NCBI GenBank assembly: GCA_964598725.1
Contig: CAZRCW010000002.1
Location: 310,001 to 374,000, forward strand
Reading direction: 5' to 3'
From: JAGOTP01 sp964598725
GTDB lineage: Bacteria > Patescibacteriota > Patescibacteriia > 2-12-FULL-60-25
Length of the DNA: 64,000 bases
The notes beneath the pieces were generated by a model. The model was given only the letters and a program-made list of their open reading frames with translations. It was not told where the DNA came from and made no database searches. Within the stretch, counting starts at the first letter, position 1. Each line of letters begins with the position of its first letter. Positions 49,074 through 57,261 of the stretch are shown here, in pieces. Both the position numbers and the translations under genes were made by a program.

Positions 49074-50267
49074 ATGTCCGTCTCCTATTCAAAAATTGGC
49101 ATGATCATTATTGGTGGTGTTTTAGGTATGATCTTGGCTGTGGTCGGACTGAACTTGAAAACAAAAAACGCGCCCTCGACCTCCGTCGCTGGTCCGTTCA
49201 TCCTCAAAGAAATCTCCGAAGCGGTTGTCGCAACTTCGTTTGAACACACACAAACGTACGATGTGGATCCCGGAAGTCGGATCCTGCTCGTTCCCCATCA
49301 TCTTGTCGCGGGACGCGAAATTGCGAGTTTGATTTCGTCTGCATCGAAACCAAAGCACGTTCTCCTGTTATCGCCTGACCACTTCGCTCAAGGGAAACAA
49401 GCGCTCGCCATCAGCGATCAATCATTTCTTTGGAAAGACCAGATCATTGCACCGGACACGGATCTGATCACACGTTTACAAACCGCCTTACCAACAAAAC
49501 TAAGGCTACAGAACGCTGTCTTCATTCGTGAGCACGGGGTTCGGGGTCTTCTTCCCTTCTTTGCCGAAGCTTGGCCGAACGTACCGGTAACGGCGCTCAC
49601 CGTTCGCGTGGATACTTCGACGAGTACAATGCAACAACTCGCCAACACGCTTCATGAAGAGCTCGCACATGATCCAGGCTTACTCGTTATCACCACGATC
49701 GACTTCTCCCACGAACTCCCGGCCTACATCGCGGACCTGCATGATGCGCAGGCGATCGAACATCTCCAAGCGCTGGATGCAGCTGCATTCGACAAGGTCG
49801 AGATCGATTCGCCTCCCCTGTATTTCTTACTCGCAACACTTACCGGATTAGAAAAGAGCTCACTCCGTCTTCACGCCCACACAAACAGTCTAAAACTCAT
49901 GAACGCGTTGTCTTCTGGTCACGGAACGAGCCACGTCTTGATGAGTACTGTTCCCAATTCAACACCAACCGCCATCAACAAACGCTTCACCCTCTTCACG
50001 GATGCACGTCTCAAAGTGACGAGCTCCGAGGACCGAATCTACCGCGGCTACGATGAGATCCAGCAAGCGTATATCCCCTATTCCGCACTGTTTGTCCGCG
50101 AAGAAACACCGAGCGAAGTGATCTGGCATCCCATCTCGCTCACGCAGAATCAACAGCAAAAAACTTGGGAGCTCGCACCTGACACCGTCATTGAACAAGA
50201 ACTTGTCGAACGCTATCAATGGAAAAATTGGGCCGCTACCAACCTTCCGACGAACGTGCGCGAGTGA
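49074..50267 (+). CDS. Memo/AmmeMemoRadiSam B family protein with membrane anchor
   Basis: 397 residues. N-terminal membrane helix (IGMIIIGGVLGMILAVVGL), then a Memo-like domain: ILLVPHHLVAGREI, LLSPDHF, EHGVRGLLPF, TTIDFSHELPAY with the putative metal histidines. Memo proteins resemble class III ring-cleaving dioxygenases. They usually sit beside AMMECR1 and a radical SAM enzyme; neither is adjacent here. Function is unknown. The next gene starts 15 nt after its stop. Confidence 0.82.
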   Translation: MSVSYSKIGMIIIGGVLGMILAVVGLNLKTKNAPSTSVAGPFILKEISEAVVATSFEHTQTYDVDPGSRILLVPHHLVAGREIASLISSASKPKHVLLLSPDHFAQGKQALAISDQSFLWKDQIIAPDTDLITRLQTALPTKLRLQNAVFIREHGVRGLLPFFAEAWPNVPVTALTVRVDTSTSTMQQLANTLHEELAHDPGLLVITTIDFSHELPAYIADLHDAQAIEHLQALDAAAFDKVEIDSPPLYFLLATLTGLEKSSLRLHAHTNSLKLMNALSSGHGTSHVLMSTVPNSTPTAINKRFTLFTDARLKVTSSEDRIYRGYDEIQQAYIPYSALFVREETPSEVIWHPISLTQNQQQKTWELAPDTVIEQELVERYQWKNWAATNLPTNVRE

Positions 50268-50282
50268 TACCATGCGGTCCAT

Positions 50283-52184
50283 ATGGACCAACCCTCTTCT
50301 GCTCCTACACCAGCCACGAATCCGCTGCCACAGCCACCTCAAGCCAGCGGCCATTCGGCTGCCTTCTTGGTTCTTATCAGCCTCGTGATCGGTCTCGTGA
50401 TCGGTGCTTGCGGCTTCATGGTCTGGCAACGGATGGCCCCAAAGCCGGTCCTCGCCCCAACGCCAACCGAAACGACTACAGGAACAAACGAAGGAACAGC
50501 TACCTCAACACCGACAACGCCAACCAGTACCGCGGTGAATATTGATGAAACAGCGGCTAATCTGATGATCGCTTGGAAAGCCGGCAGTATCGTGACGCCA
50601 AGCGCCGCCTTCGGCACGCTTATCCCAAGCAACACACTCGTTGTGAAGAGCCCGAGTAACTACGAGGGTGGCATCGACGAAGCCCTTCCGAATTACACGT
50701 TTACCTACGACTACTACGAGCAGGGTCGCGTGAACGATGGCGCTTACAAAGATTGGCTCGTCTACGGTGCCAAACAAGCCAAGCGCGAAGTCGATCTTGG
50801 GATGGACCCAACAACCGCACCCACCTTTTTTAATCTCCTCGTATCACCTGATAAAGGGCAGATTCGCATCATTGGGATGAGCGGCTCACCGATCTTTAGC
50901 CAGGCTTGGCCAGGCGTAAAGTTCGCTCCAAATTTCAAGTTGAACTTGAGCACCTTCCCAACAACCATCACGCTTGAGAACGGAAAAATACTGACTCAGG
51001 CCGGCATCAGCGCACAAGCGGTTCCTTCGCCGATCTGTGGTGGTAGCAGCGGCTGTGTTGATCGCTTACCAATCGCTCACACGCAAAACGGGTTAGGCGT
51101 CTATGCTGGGGCAACGGCCGCCTTCTTCCAAGGAGAAGACACCAAACCCGGCTGCGTCATTCTCTACCGTGAGAATGGTGAGGGTATGGCGTATGAAAGC
51201 GGCATCGCTTCAGCGATCCGCGATCCTCAGGTTCCAAACGAACCAGGCTACGTCGCCGCCAAAGTTGTGACACCAAATCAGTTAAGCTGGAACGCACCTT
51301 ACGCCAATACCTCAACTTTCCGTGCGCACGAAGTCGGTGGCTGCGGCGGCATCGGCTGTCTCCGCGTGTTGCAGCCAGACGAATTACGCCAAGCCGACAT
51401 CGTTCAGGCAGGTACGACAAACATCGGTGAACCAATCTACGTCTACACCCCAGAAGCAATCTCGCGTATTCCAAATGTCTTAAACGAGGTCTACGAACAG
51501 TGGTACGAATACGATCAGAATGGTCAGAAACCAAGTGTGCAAGTGTTCGTGCAACGCACCAAGGTCCCGCTCTTCTTCTGGAAAGACGCATTCGGTCGTT
51601 GGGTTGTCTATAAGAATGCCGTCGCCGTCCCACTCGCCGAATGTGGTAAACCAGTCATCTACCTCTACCCAACCAAAACGCAGCAGGTCCAAGTGAAACT
51701 TCCTTCCTTTATCAACGTTACGGTCAGTGAACCGAGCTATCCAACGGAAGGCTGGAACGTCAGCGCTGAACCAAACGGTCAGCTCACCTTGAAGGATGGT
51801 TCCACGTTCGGCTCGCTCTTCTGGGAAGGTCTTGGCGTAAACTATGCTGCACCAACTACGGGCTTCGTCGTGAAGAACGGTCAGGTCTCATCGTTCTTGG
51901 ATAAGACCCTGACTCGCTACGGCTTAAACAGCCAAGAAAAGAAAGAATTCATGGAGTTCTGGGTCCCACGCATGACCGGTGCCCCGTACTACCGAGTGTC
52001 GTTCCTTACGAGCGACTGGAGCCAACAAGTCCCTCTCACTGTCAGCCCTGCCCCAAAAACGAGCATTCGCCTCTTCATGGACTGGCAGCGCTTAGGTGGC
52101 CCGATCGATCTCAAAGAACCAATGGTAACGACGCCTTCACGTGATGGCTTCACCTTGGTCGAATGGGGAGGATTGCTGCGCTAA
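50283..52184 (+). CDS. Membrane-anchored surface protein with CGKPVIYLYP domain, 633 residues
   Basis: A proline-rich N terminus, one membrane helix (AFLVLISLVIGLVIGACGFMVW, about 28-49), a Thr/Pro spacer, then a large extracellular part. The segment ECGKPVIYLYPTKTQQVQVKL (key residues C-G-K-P-V-I-Y-L-Y-P) is a hallmark of a conserved but uncharacterised surface-domain family in Patescibacteria. Four cysteines occur in pairs (CGGSSGC, CGGIGC). It is probably co-transcribed with the Memo gene and ends in a strong terminator. Confidence 0.75.
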   Translation: MDQPSSAPTPATNPLPQPPQASGHSAAFLVLISLVIGLVIGACGFMVWQRMAPKPVLAPTPTETTTGTNEGTATSTPTTPTSTAVNIDETAANLMIAWKAGSIVTPSAAFGTLIPSNTLVVKSPSNYEGGIDEALPNYTFTYDYYEQGRVNDGAYKDWLVYGAKQAKREVDLGMDPTTAPTFFNLLVSPDKGQIRIIGMSGSPIFSQAWPGVKFAPNFKLNLSTFPTTITLENGKILTQAGISAQAVPSPICGGSSGCVDRLPIAHTQNGLGVYAGATAAFFQGEDTKPGCVILYRENGEGMAYESGIASAIRDPQVPNEPGYVAAKVVTPNQLSWNAPYANTSTFRAHEVGGCGGIGCLRVLQPDELRQADIVQAGTTNIGEPIYVYTPEAISRIPNVLNEVYEQWYEYDQNGQKPSVQVFVQRTKVPLFFWKDAFGRWVVYKNAVAVPLAECGKPVIYLYPTKTQQVQVKLPSFINVTVSEPSYPTEGWNVSAEPNGQLTLKDGSTFGSLFWEGLGVNYAAPTTGFVVKNGQVSSFLDKTLTRYGLNSQEKKEFMEFWVPRMTGAPYYRVSFLTSDWSQQVPLTVSPAPKTSIRLFMDWQRLGGPIDLKEPMVTTPSRDGFTLVEWGGLLR

Positions 52185-52201
52185 AATAACTATAGAAACA
52201 C

Positions 52202-52236
52202 AAAGAACGGAACACTCACAATGTGTTCCGTTCTTT
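52202..52236 (+). terminator. Intrinsic terminator
   Basis: AAAGAACGGAACAC pairs perfectly with GTGTTCCGTTCTTT. Confidence 0.92.
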
Positions 52237-52249
52237 TAAAAACATGAAT

Positions 52250-52276
52250 CCGCCGGGTGGAGGATCCACGCGGCGG
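52250..52276 (-). terminator. Hairpin after the accessory gene at 52292
   Basis: CCGCCG pairs with CGGCGG around an inner GTGGA/TCCAC stem, 15 nt after the stop of the minus-strand gene. Confidence 0.6.
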
Positions 52277-52291
52277 ACGGTGACGACATCT

Positions 52292-52603
52292 TCAGACGAG
52301 ACAGTCAGCCTTGAGAGCGCGACTGAGCCGTCCGATCTGAAAGCGAAAGGACACCGTCTGCCCAACCGTGATCGAGGCCCAGGCCTCATCCGAGACCATG
52401 AGCTTGGAGCGCTTCCCCGACCGTTCGACGGTCAGGAGATACGCGTAGCGCCCTCGTCCGACAAACTGAGGCTTCTCCGACTTGGCGACAACTCGACCCG
52501 TGCCTGTCTCTGACGGACGTAGGAAGAAATTGGCGATGTCCCAGAGAAGGTTGAGGACCAACAAGCCAGGAATGACCGCTCCAAAGATCCAAAGAATGAA
52601 CAT
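52292..52603 (-). CDS. Accessory membrane-anchored protein, 103 residues
   Basis: One N-terminal membrane helix (MFILWIFGAVIPGLLVLNLLW), then a small beta-rich domain (GRVVAKSEKPQFVGRGRYAYLLTVE in parts, WASITVGQTVSFRFQI) that resembles the DUF7489/NfeD-like SH3 or OB type of barrel; the resemblance is only by pattern. Promoter TTGACA-17-TAATAT lies at 52641-52669 and a GGAAG/GAGGTG purine run before the ATG. GC-rich and single, hence in the accessory set. Confidence 0.6.
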   Translation of the reverse strand: MFILWIFGAVIPGLLVLNLLWDIANFFLRPSETGTGRVVAKSEKPQFVGRGRYAYLLTVERSGKRSKLMVSDEAWASITVGQTVSFRFQIGRLSRALKADCLV

Positions 52604-52640
52604 GTGCGCACCTCACTTCCGAACCAGACACTAACGGAAT

Positions 52641-52669
52641 ATATTATCACCAAATGACTTCTTTGTCAA
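52641..52669 (-). promoter_or_regulatory. Promoter of the accessory gene at 52292
   Basis: Minus strand TTGACA (52664-52669), 17 bp, TAATAT (52641-52646). Confidence 0.8.
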
Positions 52670-52678
52670 TCGATGATG

Positions 52679-52727
52679 AAACCAAAAAACATCCTGAACC
52701 ATAATGGTTCAGGATGTTTTTTGGTTT
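52679..52727. terminator. 20-bp-arm intrinsic terminator
   Basis: ACCAAAAAACATCCTGAACC pairs perfectly with its complement at 52706-52725 across 5 nt; it serves the minus-strand gene at 52727. Confidence 0.93.
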
Positions 52728-53653
52728 CATCCAAGCATCAAGTTAAGGGACTTCCAGATATCTGGCGCTACTTGTTCGCTTAAGCGATTCATAGCCCTCT
52801 CAAGCGCAAATGGGTGGCCGTTGATAAGACTCTGTCCAAGACTCGCTTCCAATAGCTCTTTCAATCGAGCTGTTGGGACGCGCAATTCTTCACCATGCTG
52901 CTGTACAAATAATTGCAGCATACGAATAAGTTGCGCTTCTACCTTAGACTCAATTTGGATTCGTCTCATACCGGCTTCTGCATCCGGCATTTCATAAGCC
53001 ATCTTACCAAGCAACTCGTTAAGAATCGCCGGGTACCGCCGGGCGAGCGTATGACTGAGTAAATCATTTACCCCTAAACCAAACTCTCTGCTTTCATAAT
53101 AATTTTGAGGCGCACCTGCCGGCGGGAATAGGAGCCCATCAATAAGATACGTCAGTCGACGACGACCACTTTCTTCTGCTTCTTTTGGATCCGCCCCAAC
53201 AGATCGTTCTTGTGTCGCCACTTCGTGCTGATCATCTTCAGCCTCTAACAGCGCGAGGACTGCCTCAGCTTTCCCTTTTAACTCTTCGCCCAATTTTATA
53301 TACCCCATCCACTCTCTCCAGGCCCTTCCAACGATCAATAATCCATATCGCATGATGAGCCCTTCATCCAACATTCGCTTCATCTCTTCTGGAGTAGCGG
53401 AATCATGATTTAATGCGGAACCTGAAGAGATGATACGAGCGAACTCATAAGAAATGCGTCTTTTTTCTTCTGGGGTCACTTGCTGAAGGACTTCGCGACC
53501 AGTCGCCTCAGCTAAACGTCTCGCGTCTGAGTTGAGGGCGCGATGTTCTTCAAGCACATTCAAACCAACTGGTCTGATGCGTGGTTGGGTTGCGCGCGTA
53601 TTTGCAGGAGCAGAAGGAGGCGCTTCACCTGGATTCTTTCTTCCCGTGTTCAT
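52727..53653 (-). CDS. Hypothetical helical protein, 308 residues
   Basis: No family recognised. Acidic, helical throughout (LEEHRALNSDARRLAEATGREVLQQV, KGKAEAVLALLEAEDDQHEV in parts), no membrane segment. -10 TATGAT lies 12 nt before the MNTGRK start, without SD; the longer frame to 53803 continues through this promoter and into the tRNA-derived repeat and is rejected. Confidence 0.7.
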   Translation of the reverse strand: MNTGRKNPGEAPPSAPANTRATQPRIRPVGLNVLEEHRALNSDARRLAEATGREVLQQVTPEEKRRISYEFARIISSGSALNHDSATPEEMKRMLDEGLIMRYGLLIVGRAWREWMGYIKLGEELKGKAEAVLALLEAEDDQHEVATQERSVGADPKEAEESGRRRLTYLIDGLLFPPAGAPQNYYESREFGLGVNDLLSHTLARRYPAILNELLGKMAYEMPDAEAGMRRIQIESKVEAQLIRMLQLFVQQHGEELRVPTARLKELLEASLGQSLINGHPFALERAMNRLSEQVAPDIWKSLNLMLG

Positions 53654-53724
53654 AAACCCCAGTTTATCATATTTGCCATCCGCTGATGAGAAACAAAAAC
53701 ACCGCCTTACGGCGATGTGTTTGT

Positions 53725-53749
53725 TGGTAGCTCCAAGGGGAGTCGAACC
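53725..53749 (-). repeat. tRNA-Glu 3'-end repeat (putative outer attachment site)
   Basis: 25 bases identical to 55487-55511. On the minus strand they read as the T loop, acceptor 3' arm and CCA of tRNA-Glu; the sequence before them does not fold into a tRNA. Confidence 0.75.
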
Positions 53750-54005
53750 GCTGCAACAGCTTGAGCGGACATCACCATTACCGTTCAACCAAGCCACGAT
53801 CACTTCCGAAGACTTTTTCGCCGGTTGTATCTAGAAATCTCTAAAAATCCCCTGATGTTCCTCACTCCGAGGCAATGAGTGGGCAAGCACTAGACCATCC
53901 ACAAGCCGTCGTAAAAAGGCGCGCTTTCCCCATCTTATACGTTGACGCACAACACCGCAGAATAAACTTACACCCCTCATAACTCATCTCACACTTACAC
54001 ATTCT

Positions 54006-55073
54006 ATGTCAGCAAGAAAGATTGGCCCGTCTTGGTGGGTCGACTTCCGATTCGGCAAAACACGCTACCGAAAGCGCAGCCCACTCAATACCCGTGATGG
54101 CGCTCTTGATTACGAAGCGAATATCCGACAGAAGCTCGCACGCGGGGAACCGATCACAGTCACGCTCGCCAACGGCCGAACTTTCGCGGACTTCGCTGCC
54201 GAGTGGATGAGGAAGTACGTCTCGACCAACAATCGGAACTCGGAGCAGATCTCCAAGAAGCGAAAGCTTGCGAAGCACATCCTCCCCTACTTCGGCCACT
54301 TGGCCCTTCATGAAGTCACCGCTCTGAAGATCGAGAACTTCAAAACACAAAAATTCGAGGAAGGCCTATCTCCGAAGTCGATCAATAACTTCCTGACGAT
54401 ACTCAACAAGTGCCTGCAAACCGCCCAAGAATGGCAGCTCCTGGCTCGTGTTCCAAAAATACGTTGGATGCGTGTTCCGCCTCAACGCGCCGAGCACCTT
54501 TCCCCTGAAGAATGCGAGCAACTACTTGAAGCTGCGAAGTACAAACCATTCTGGCGCAATATGATCTTCTGTGGTTTACGAACGGGACTTCGACTTGGTG
54601 AGCTCATCGGCCTTCGCTGGGAAGACATCGACCTCGATCGCCGTACGATCCACGTCAATCGATCCGTGGTTTATGGTATCGAAGATGCTCCGAAGAATAA
54701 TCGCACGCGGGTAGTTCCCCTATGCGCAGACATCTACGAATGCCTTTTAGCGTTCCCCTCGAAGAAGGGTCTGGTGTTCCCGCAGCCGAATGGCGATCCG
54801 TTAAACTACAACCTGGCCCAGTGGGGCTTGGGATCTATTCGCTTGCGTATTGGTATGCGCCGGATTGGCTGGCACGCCTTGAGACATACATTCGCTTCCC
54901 AGCTCGTAACCAAGGGGGTATCACTGCGAGCAGTTCAGGAACTCTTAGGCCATTCGACAATACAGATGACTATGCGATACTCCCACTTGGCGCCCAGCAC
55001 ACTGCATGCAGCCGTTCAAGTTCTGAATCAGAATACACAAGACATGGCAACAGAGGCGACTCCCATACACTAA
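54006..55073 (+). CDS. int: Phage-type tyrosine integrase
   Basis: 355 residues and apparently intact. N-terminal AP2-like DNA-binding part (SWWVDFRFGKTRYRKRS), SAM-like core-binding domain (about 58-150), catalytic domain with Arg196 (TGLRLGEL), Lys230, His290 and Arg293 (HALRH), His316 (LLGHS) and nucleophile Tyr325 (MRYSHL). It would integrate and excise the element at the tRNA-Glu site that flanks it. A TTACAC -10-like box sits about 8 nt before the ATG, without SD. No excisionase, replication or structural genes are nearby. Confidence 0.92.
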   Translation: MSARKIGPSWWVDFRFGKTRYRKRSPLNTRDGALDYEANIRQKLARGEPITVTLANGRTFADFAAEWMRKYVSTNNRNSEQISKKRKLAKHILPYFGHLALHEVTALKIENFKTQKFEEGLSPKSINNFLTILNKCLQTAQEWQLLARVPKIRWMRVPPQRAEHLSPEECEQLLEAAKYKPFWRNMIFCGLRTGLRLGELIGLRWEDIDLDRRTIHVNRSVVYGIEDAPKNNRTRVVPLCADIYECLLAFPSKKGLVFPQPNGDPLNYNLAQWGLGSIRLRIGMRRIGWHALRHTFASQLVTKGVSLRAVQELLGHSTIQMTMRYSHLAPSTLHAAVQVLNQNTQDMATEATPIH

Positions 55074-55317
55074 TGCCTTGCGATCCCACCTCTCCGCTCA
55101 TGACAAATATACTACTGCCGGCGCTCGTATATTCCGCTGTGAATCTGCAAGATGGTGTCTGAATACAGCTCCGAACCGATTCAAATGCCTTTTCTATGGA
55201 GCGAATCAGTTCCGGGTAGGTGAGCTGTGCTACTTGTGTCTCGGTGGGAATATAGTCGATGCATCGACCCTTCCGTTCGGTTAAGAGTTGGTTTAGCGAG
55301 ATAGTTACTTTCGTCAT
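54970..55317 (-). CDS. Possible small protein inside the integrase element, 115 residues
   Basis: A minus-strand frame starting MTKVTISLNQLLTERKG that overlaps the last 104 bases of the integrase gene. The first 45 residues, outside the overlap, look like a real protein (PTETQVAQLTYPELIRSIEKAF), while the rest may be a shadow. No SD. If real it could be a control protein of the element; nothing shows this directly. Confidence 0.3.
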   Translation of the reverse strand: MTKVTISLNQLLTERKGRCIDYIPTETQVAQLTYPELIRSIEKAFESVRSCIQTPSCRFTAEYTSAGSSIFVMSGEVGSQGISVWESPLLPCLVYSDSELERLHAVCWAPSGSIA

Positions 55318-55486
55318 ATTGGATTCGTTTGTTTTAGATGTGGACTTTATTAATTTTGTGTCCCGGCGATCAGAGTATACGAAGCTGCTTTTGACTTGAG
55401 AAGAGGCTAGCGAATGCGTTGGGCAAGATCTTGGGCAATTAATCGATCGGTAATACAAAAACACCGCTTGTTAGCGGCGTTTCTGA

Positions 55487-55561
55487 TGGTAGCTCCAAGG
55501 GGAGTCGAACCCCTATTAACGGCTTGAAAAGCCGCTGTCCTAACCACTAGACGATGGAGCC
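55487..55561 (-). tRNA. tRNA-Glu (TTC)
   Basis: Cloverleaf with acceptor GGCTCCA/TGGAGCT (G1-U72 wobble), anticodon arm CGGCT-TTTCAAG-CCG reading TTC, T arm AGGGG-TTCGACT-CCCCT, A73 and encoded CCA. Its last 25 bases are repeated at 53725. Confidence 0.93.
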
Positions 55562-55681
55562 ATAAACCTGGCTGCGGAACCTATTTGCGTCGGCAGGATA
55601 TCCATCTTTGAGCGCTCCGTCAAGCCATTCGAGCCACTCTTCGTTCCAAGAAAGCCTTGAAAAAGAGAGATGCTCGCCCGT

Positions 55682-55725
55682 TTCCGGTAGAGCACCGGGA
55701 ACAGGCAGGGCGACACGTCGGGGAA
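55682..55725 (-). terminator. Hairpins after the accessory gene at 55730
   Basis: GACACGT-CGGGGA-ACGTGTC lies a few bases after the stop of the minus-strand gene; TTCCGGT-AGAGC-ACCGGGAA within a TCGCCC/GGGCGA outer stem follows. No U tract. Confidence 0.55.
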
Positions 55726-55729
55726 CGTG

Positions 55730-56005
55730 TCAGAAACGAAGGCAGTATGGGATGGCGCGGTTCACGCGGCGGCGGGCACGCGTAGCGACATCTTGGAGCG
55801 TGTCGATGGGGTGCATCGCCGCGCTCGCGATGTCCGTCGCCCACAAGAAGCCACGAACGACGAAGCCAGCACCCAGAACGAACAGGCCCGGCGGAGCATC
55901 GTACTCGTCGCTCCAGCCTGGATACGAGCCGCCAGCCGCCCACGGCTCCCGAGCGCAGACGCAGACGGGTCCAGGGCAGAAACAACCACGCGACGGTGAC
56001 GTCAT
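55730..56005 (-). CDS. Accessory small membrane-like protein, 91 residues
   Basis: MTSPSRGCFCPGPVC... contains five cysteines in the first 18 residues (CFC, CVC) and a hydrophobic middle (PGLFVLGAGFVVRGFLWATDIA), ending RVNRAIPYCLRF. GGAGGG lies 7 nt before the ATG, and a TTGTCA-17-TGAAAT promoter is at 56063-56091. No family recognised. This frame, not the overlapping plus-strand one, has the initiation signals. Confidence 0.55.
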   Translation of the reverse strand: MTSPSRGCFCPGPVCVCAREPWAAGGSYPGWSDEYDAPPGLFVLGAGFVVRGFLWATDIASAAMHPIDTLQDVATRARRRVNRAIPYCLRF

Positions 56006-56062
56006 CGAATTACCCTCCGCGGTTCGCCATGGATGTTGATGAAAAAGGCGTACCGCCTTCTC

Positions 56063-56091
56063 ATTTCAGCGCGTGGCGCTAAAGCTGACAA
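56063..56091 (-). promoter_or_regulatory. Promoter of the accessory gene at 55730
   Basis: Minus strand TTGTCA, 17 bp, TGAAAT; the leader carries an AAGGCG-GTA-CGCCTT hairpin. Confidence 0.55.
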
Positions 56092-56120
56092 GGCGAAACA
56101 CATTTTGTTGAAATTCGTTT

Positions 56121-56150
56121 GGCGCGGGGAGCTGAGCCACTCCCCGCGCC
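56121..56150 (-). terminator. Hairpin after the accessory gene at 56158
   Basis: GGCGCGGGGAG pairs with CTCCCCGCGCC, 8 nt from the stop; no U tract. Confidence 0.65.
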
Positions 56151-56157
56151 TCCGAGT

Positions 56158-56757
56158 TCAGGCAATCCGACACCGACCAAGACAGGTCAGCTTCCGGCCC
56201 TCGGGCAGATACTCGGCCCACCAGGCGTCGAGAGCCGTCGGACGCAGGTGTCCCGTCAGGGCTTCCGCCGGGAGCGATGGAGCACTCACCGACTGATCCA
56301 CCAGGCCGAACTGCTTGAGCAGCGGCAGATAGAGCCTCCTTGACGCAGCATCCGCTGGATCAGGCCCCGGGAAGACCGCAGCCGACATGATCGGCGCAAT
56401 CGCCTCCCATTCAGCACGCGTGCCCACCTGGAACGCGACATGCGTCAGACTGGGCGTGAACGGCCTCTCCTCGGCGAACCCTCGCCCCAGGAGAATTGGC
56501 AGCACCGATAGGCGGTCCACACCCGGGGTAAAAGCCATCCCGAGCGGAACCGCCACATCGCCCTCAACAGCGGCCGCAAAAACAGCGGCAGCCACGATCT
56601 CCCCCTTCGACTGATAGCCGATGAAGGTGTTTCTACGATCCGTGATCTGCTCCTGCGTAGTCTTGCCAAACCGCTCCATAGAGCGCATCAGCGGCGGGGG
56701 GATTCCCACACCGCTCTGGAACCTAGCAACCCCATCCTGACCACCCATGTACGTCAC
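56158..56757 (-). CDS. Hypothetical accessory protein, 199 residues
   Basis: No family recognised. Start is GTG at 56757 (GGGGTGA upstream) or ATG at 56748. Middle segments IVAAAVFAAAVEGDVAVPLGMAF and LTHVAFQVGTRAEWEAIAPIMSAAVF suggest a soluble alpha/beta fold. Composition is rich in Ala, Pro and Arg. Its own promoter is TTGATA-17-TAGATT at 56826-56854. It is the middle of three accessory genes in a row on this strand, each with its own promoter. Confidence 0.6.
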   Translation of the reverse strand: MTYMGGQDGVARFQSGVGIPPPLMRSMERFGKTTQEQITDRRNTFIGYQSKGEIVAAAVFAAAVEGDVAVPLGMAFTPGVDRLSVLPILLGRGFAEERPFTPSLTHVAFQVGTRAEWEAIAPIMSAAVFPGPDPADAASRRLYLPLLKQFGLVDQSVSAPSLPAEALTGHLRPTALDAWWAEYLPEGRKLTCLGRCRIA

Positions 56758-56825
56758 GTCTCACCCCACAGCTTCGCGTCGTTTACGCGGTATCCTTCAA
56801 CGCCCCATGCGCGAAGGAATCAGAT

Positions 56826-56854
56826 AATCTAAAAGCTGCGCAACCATTTATCAA
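56826..56854 (-). promoter_or_regulatory. Promoter of the accessory gene at 56158
   Basis: Minus strand TTGATA (56849-56854), 17 bp, TAGATT (56826-56831). Confidence 0.65.
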
Positions 56855-56899
56855 GAGAGGCTCCATTTTTTCTAAAGATCCTCTCTCTAAAAACACAGC

Positions 56900-56944
56900 G
56901 ACCTCCCGTCCTCAGCTCCGGAAGCCGGAAGAGGACGGGAGGTC
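56900..56944 (-). terminator. 14-bp-arm hairpin after the accessory gene at 56964
   Basis: GACCTCCCGTCCTC pairs perfectly with GAGGACGGGAGGTC; the loop contains CTCCGG/CCGGA. On the minus strand TTTTTAGAGAG follows a short distance later. Confidence 0.75.
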
Positions 56945-56963
56945 AAACGCGAGAGCGCTCGCG

Positions 56964-57215
56964 TCAGGTGGGCTGCATCACGATGAGACGATCGATCCGG
57001 CGGCGGACCGAAGCGGCGACATTTCGCCCGAGCTCACAGACCAGACCGGGGCCGATACGGCTCCCCTCACCGATGACGAAAATCGCCCCGAAGACGACGA
57101 GAGCCGCGGTCTCACTCAGCTCCCGTGCAAGACCGATGACTTCTTTCCCTTCGTAGCGGCAACCGAACCGCCCGAACCCAGACCGTTGTGAAACACGAGA
57201 TGTGATTCGCACCAT
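56964..57215 (-). CDS. Small accessory protein, 83 residues
   Basis: MVRITSRVSQRSG... has a hydrophobic middle (AALVVFGAIFVIGEG) and basic end (RNVAASVRRRIDRLIVMQPT). No family recognised. GGAGGG lies 7 nt before the ATG; promoter TTGATA-17-TTAGAT at 57262-57290. The longer frame to 57263 lacks support. Confidence 0.55.
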   Translation of the reverse strand: MVRITSRVSQRSGFGRFGCRYEGKEVIGLARELSETAALVVFGAIFVIGEGSRIGPGLVCELGRNVAASVRRRIDRLIVMQPT

Positions 57216-57261
57216 GCTGACCCTCCTAGCAACCGCTGGTTGAAGAAATTGCGGCCCCACC

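Larger units (their letters stand above)
53725..55511. mobile_element. Minimal integrase element in tRNA-Glu (about 1.76 kb)
   Basis: A 25-bp direct repeat, equal to the last 25 bases (T loop to CCA) of tRNA-Glu, occurs at 53725-53749 and 55487-55511. Between them lie one intact tyrosine integrase gene and at most one other small frame. The tRNA at 55487-55561 is complete. Sequence next to each repeat (ACAAAAACACCGC hairpins) is also alike. This is the layout of an element integrated into a tRNA 3' end, reduced to almost only its integrase, or of a decayed larger one. Confidence 0.65.

Noticed and set aside
53725..53800. A second tRNA gene at the outer repeat
   Set aside because: Only the last 25 bases match tRNA-Glu. 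The preceding sequence does not form acceptor, anticodon or T-stem pairs, so it is a tRNA fragment or attachment site.
55608..56039. Plus-strand frame of 143 codons over the gene at 55730
   Set aside because: It starts with TTG without SD and runs through the terminator hairpins. The minus-strand frame has SD, promoter and hairpin.
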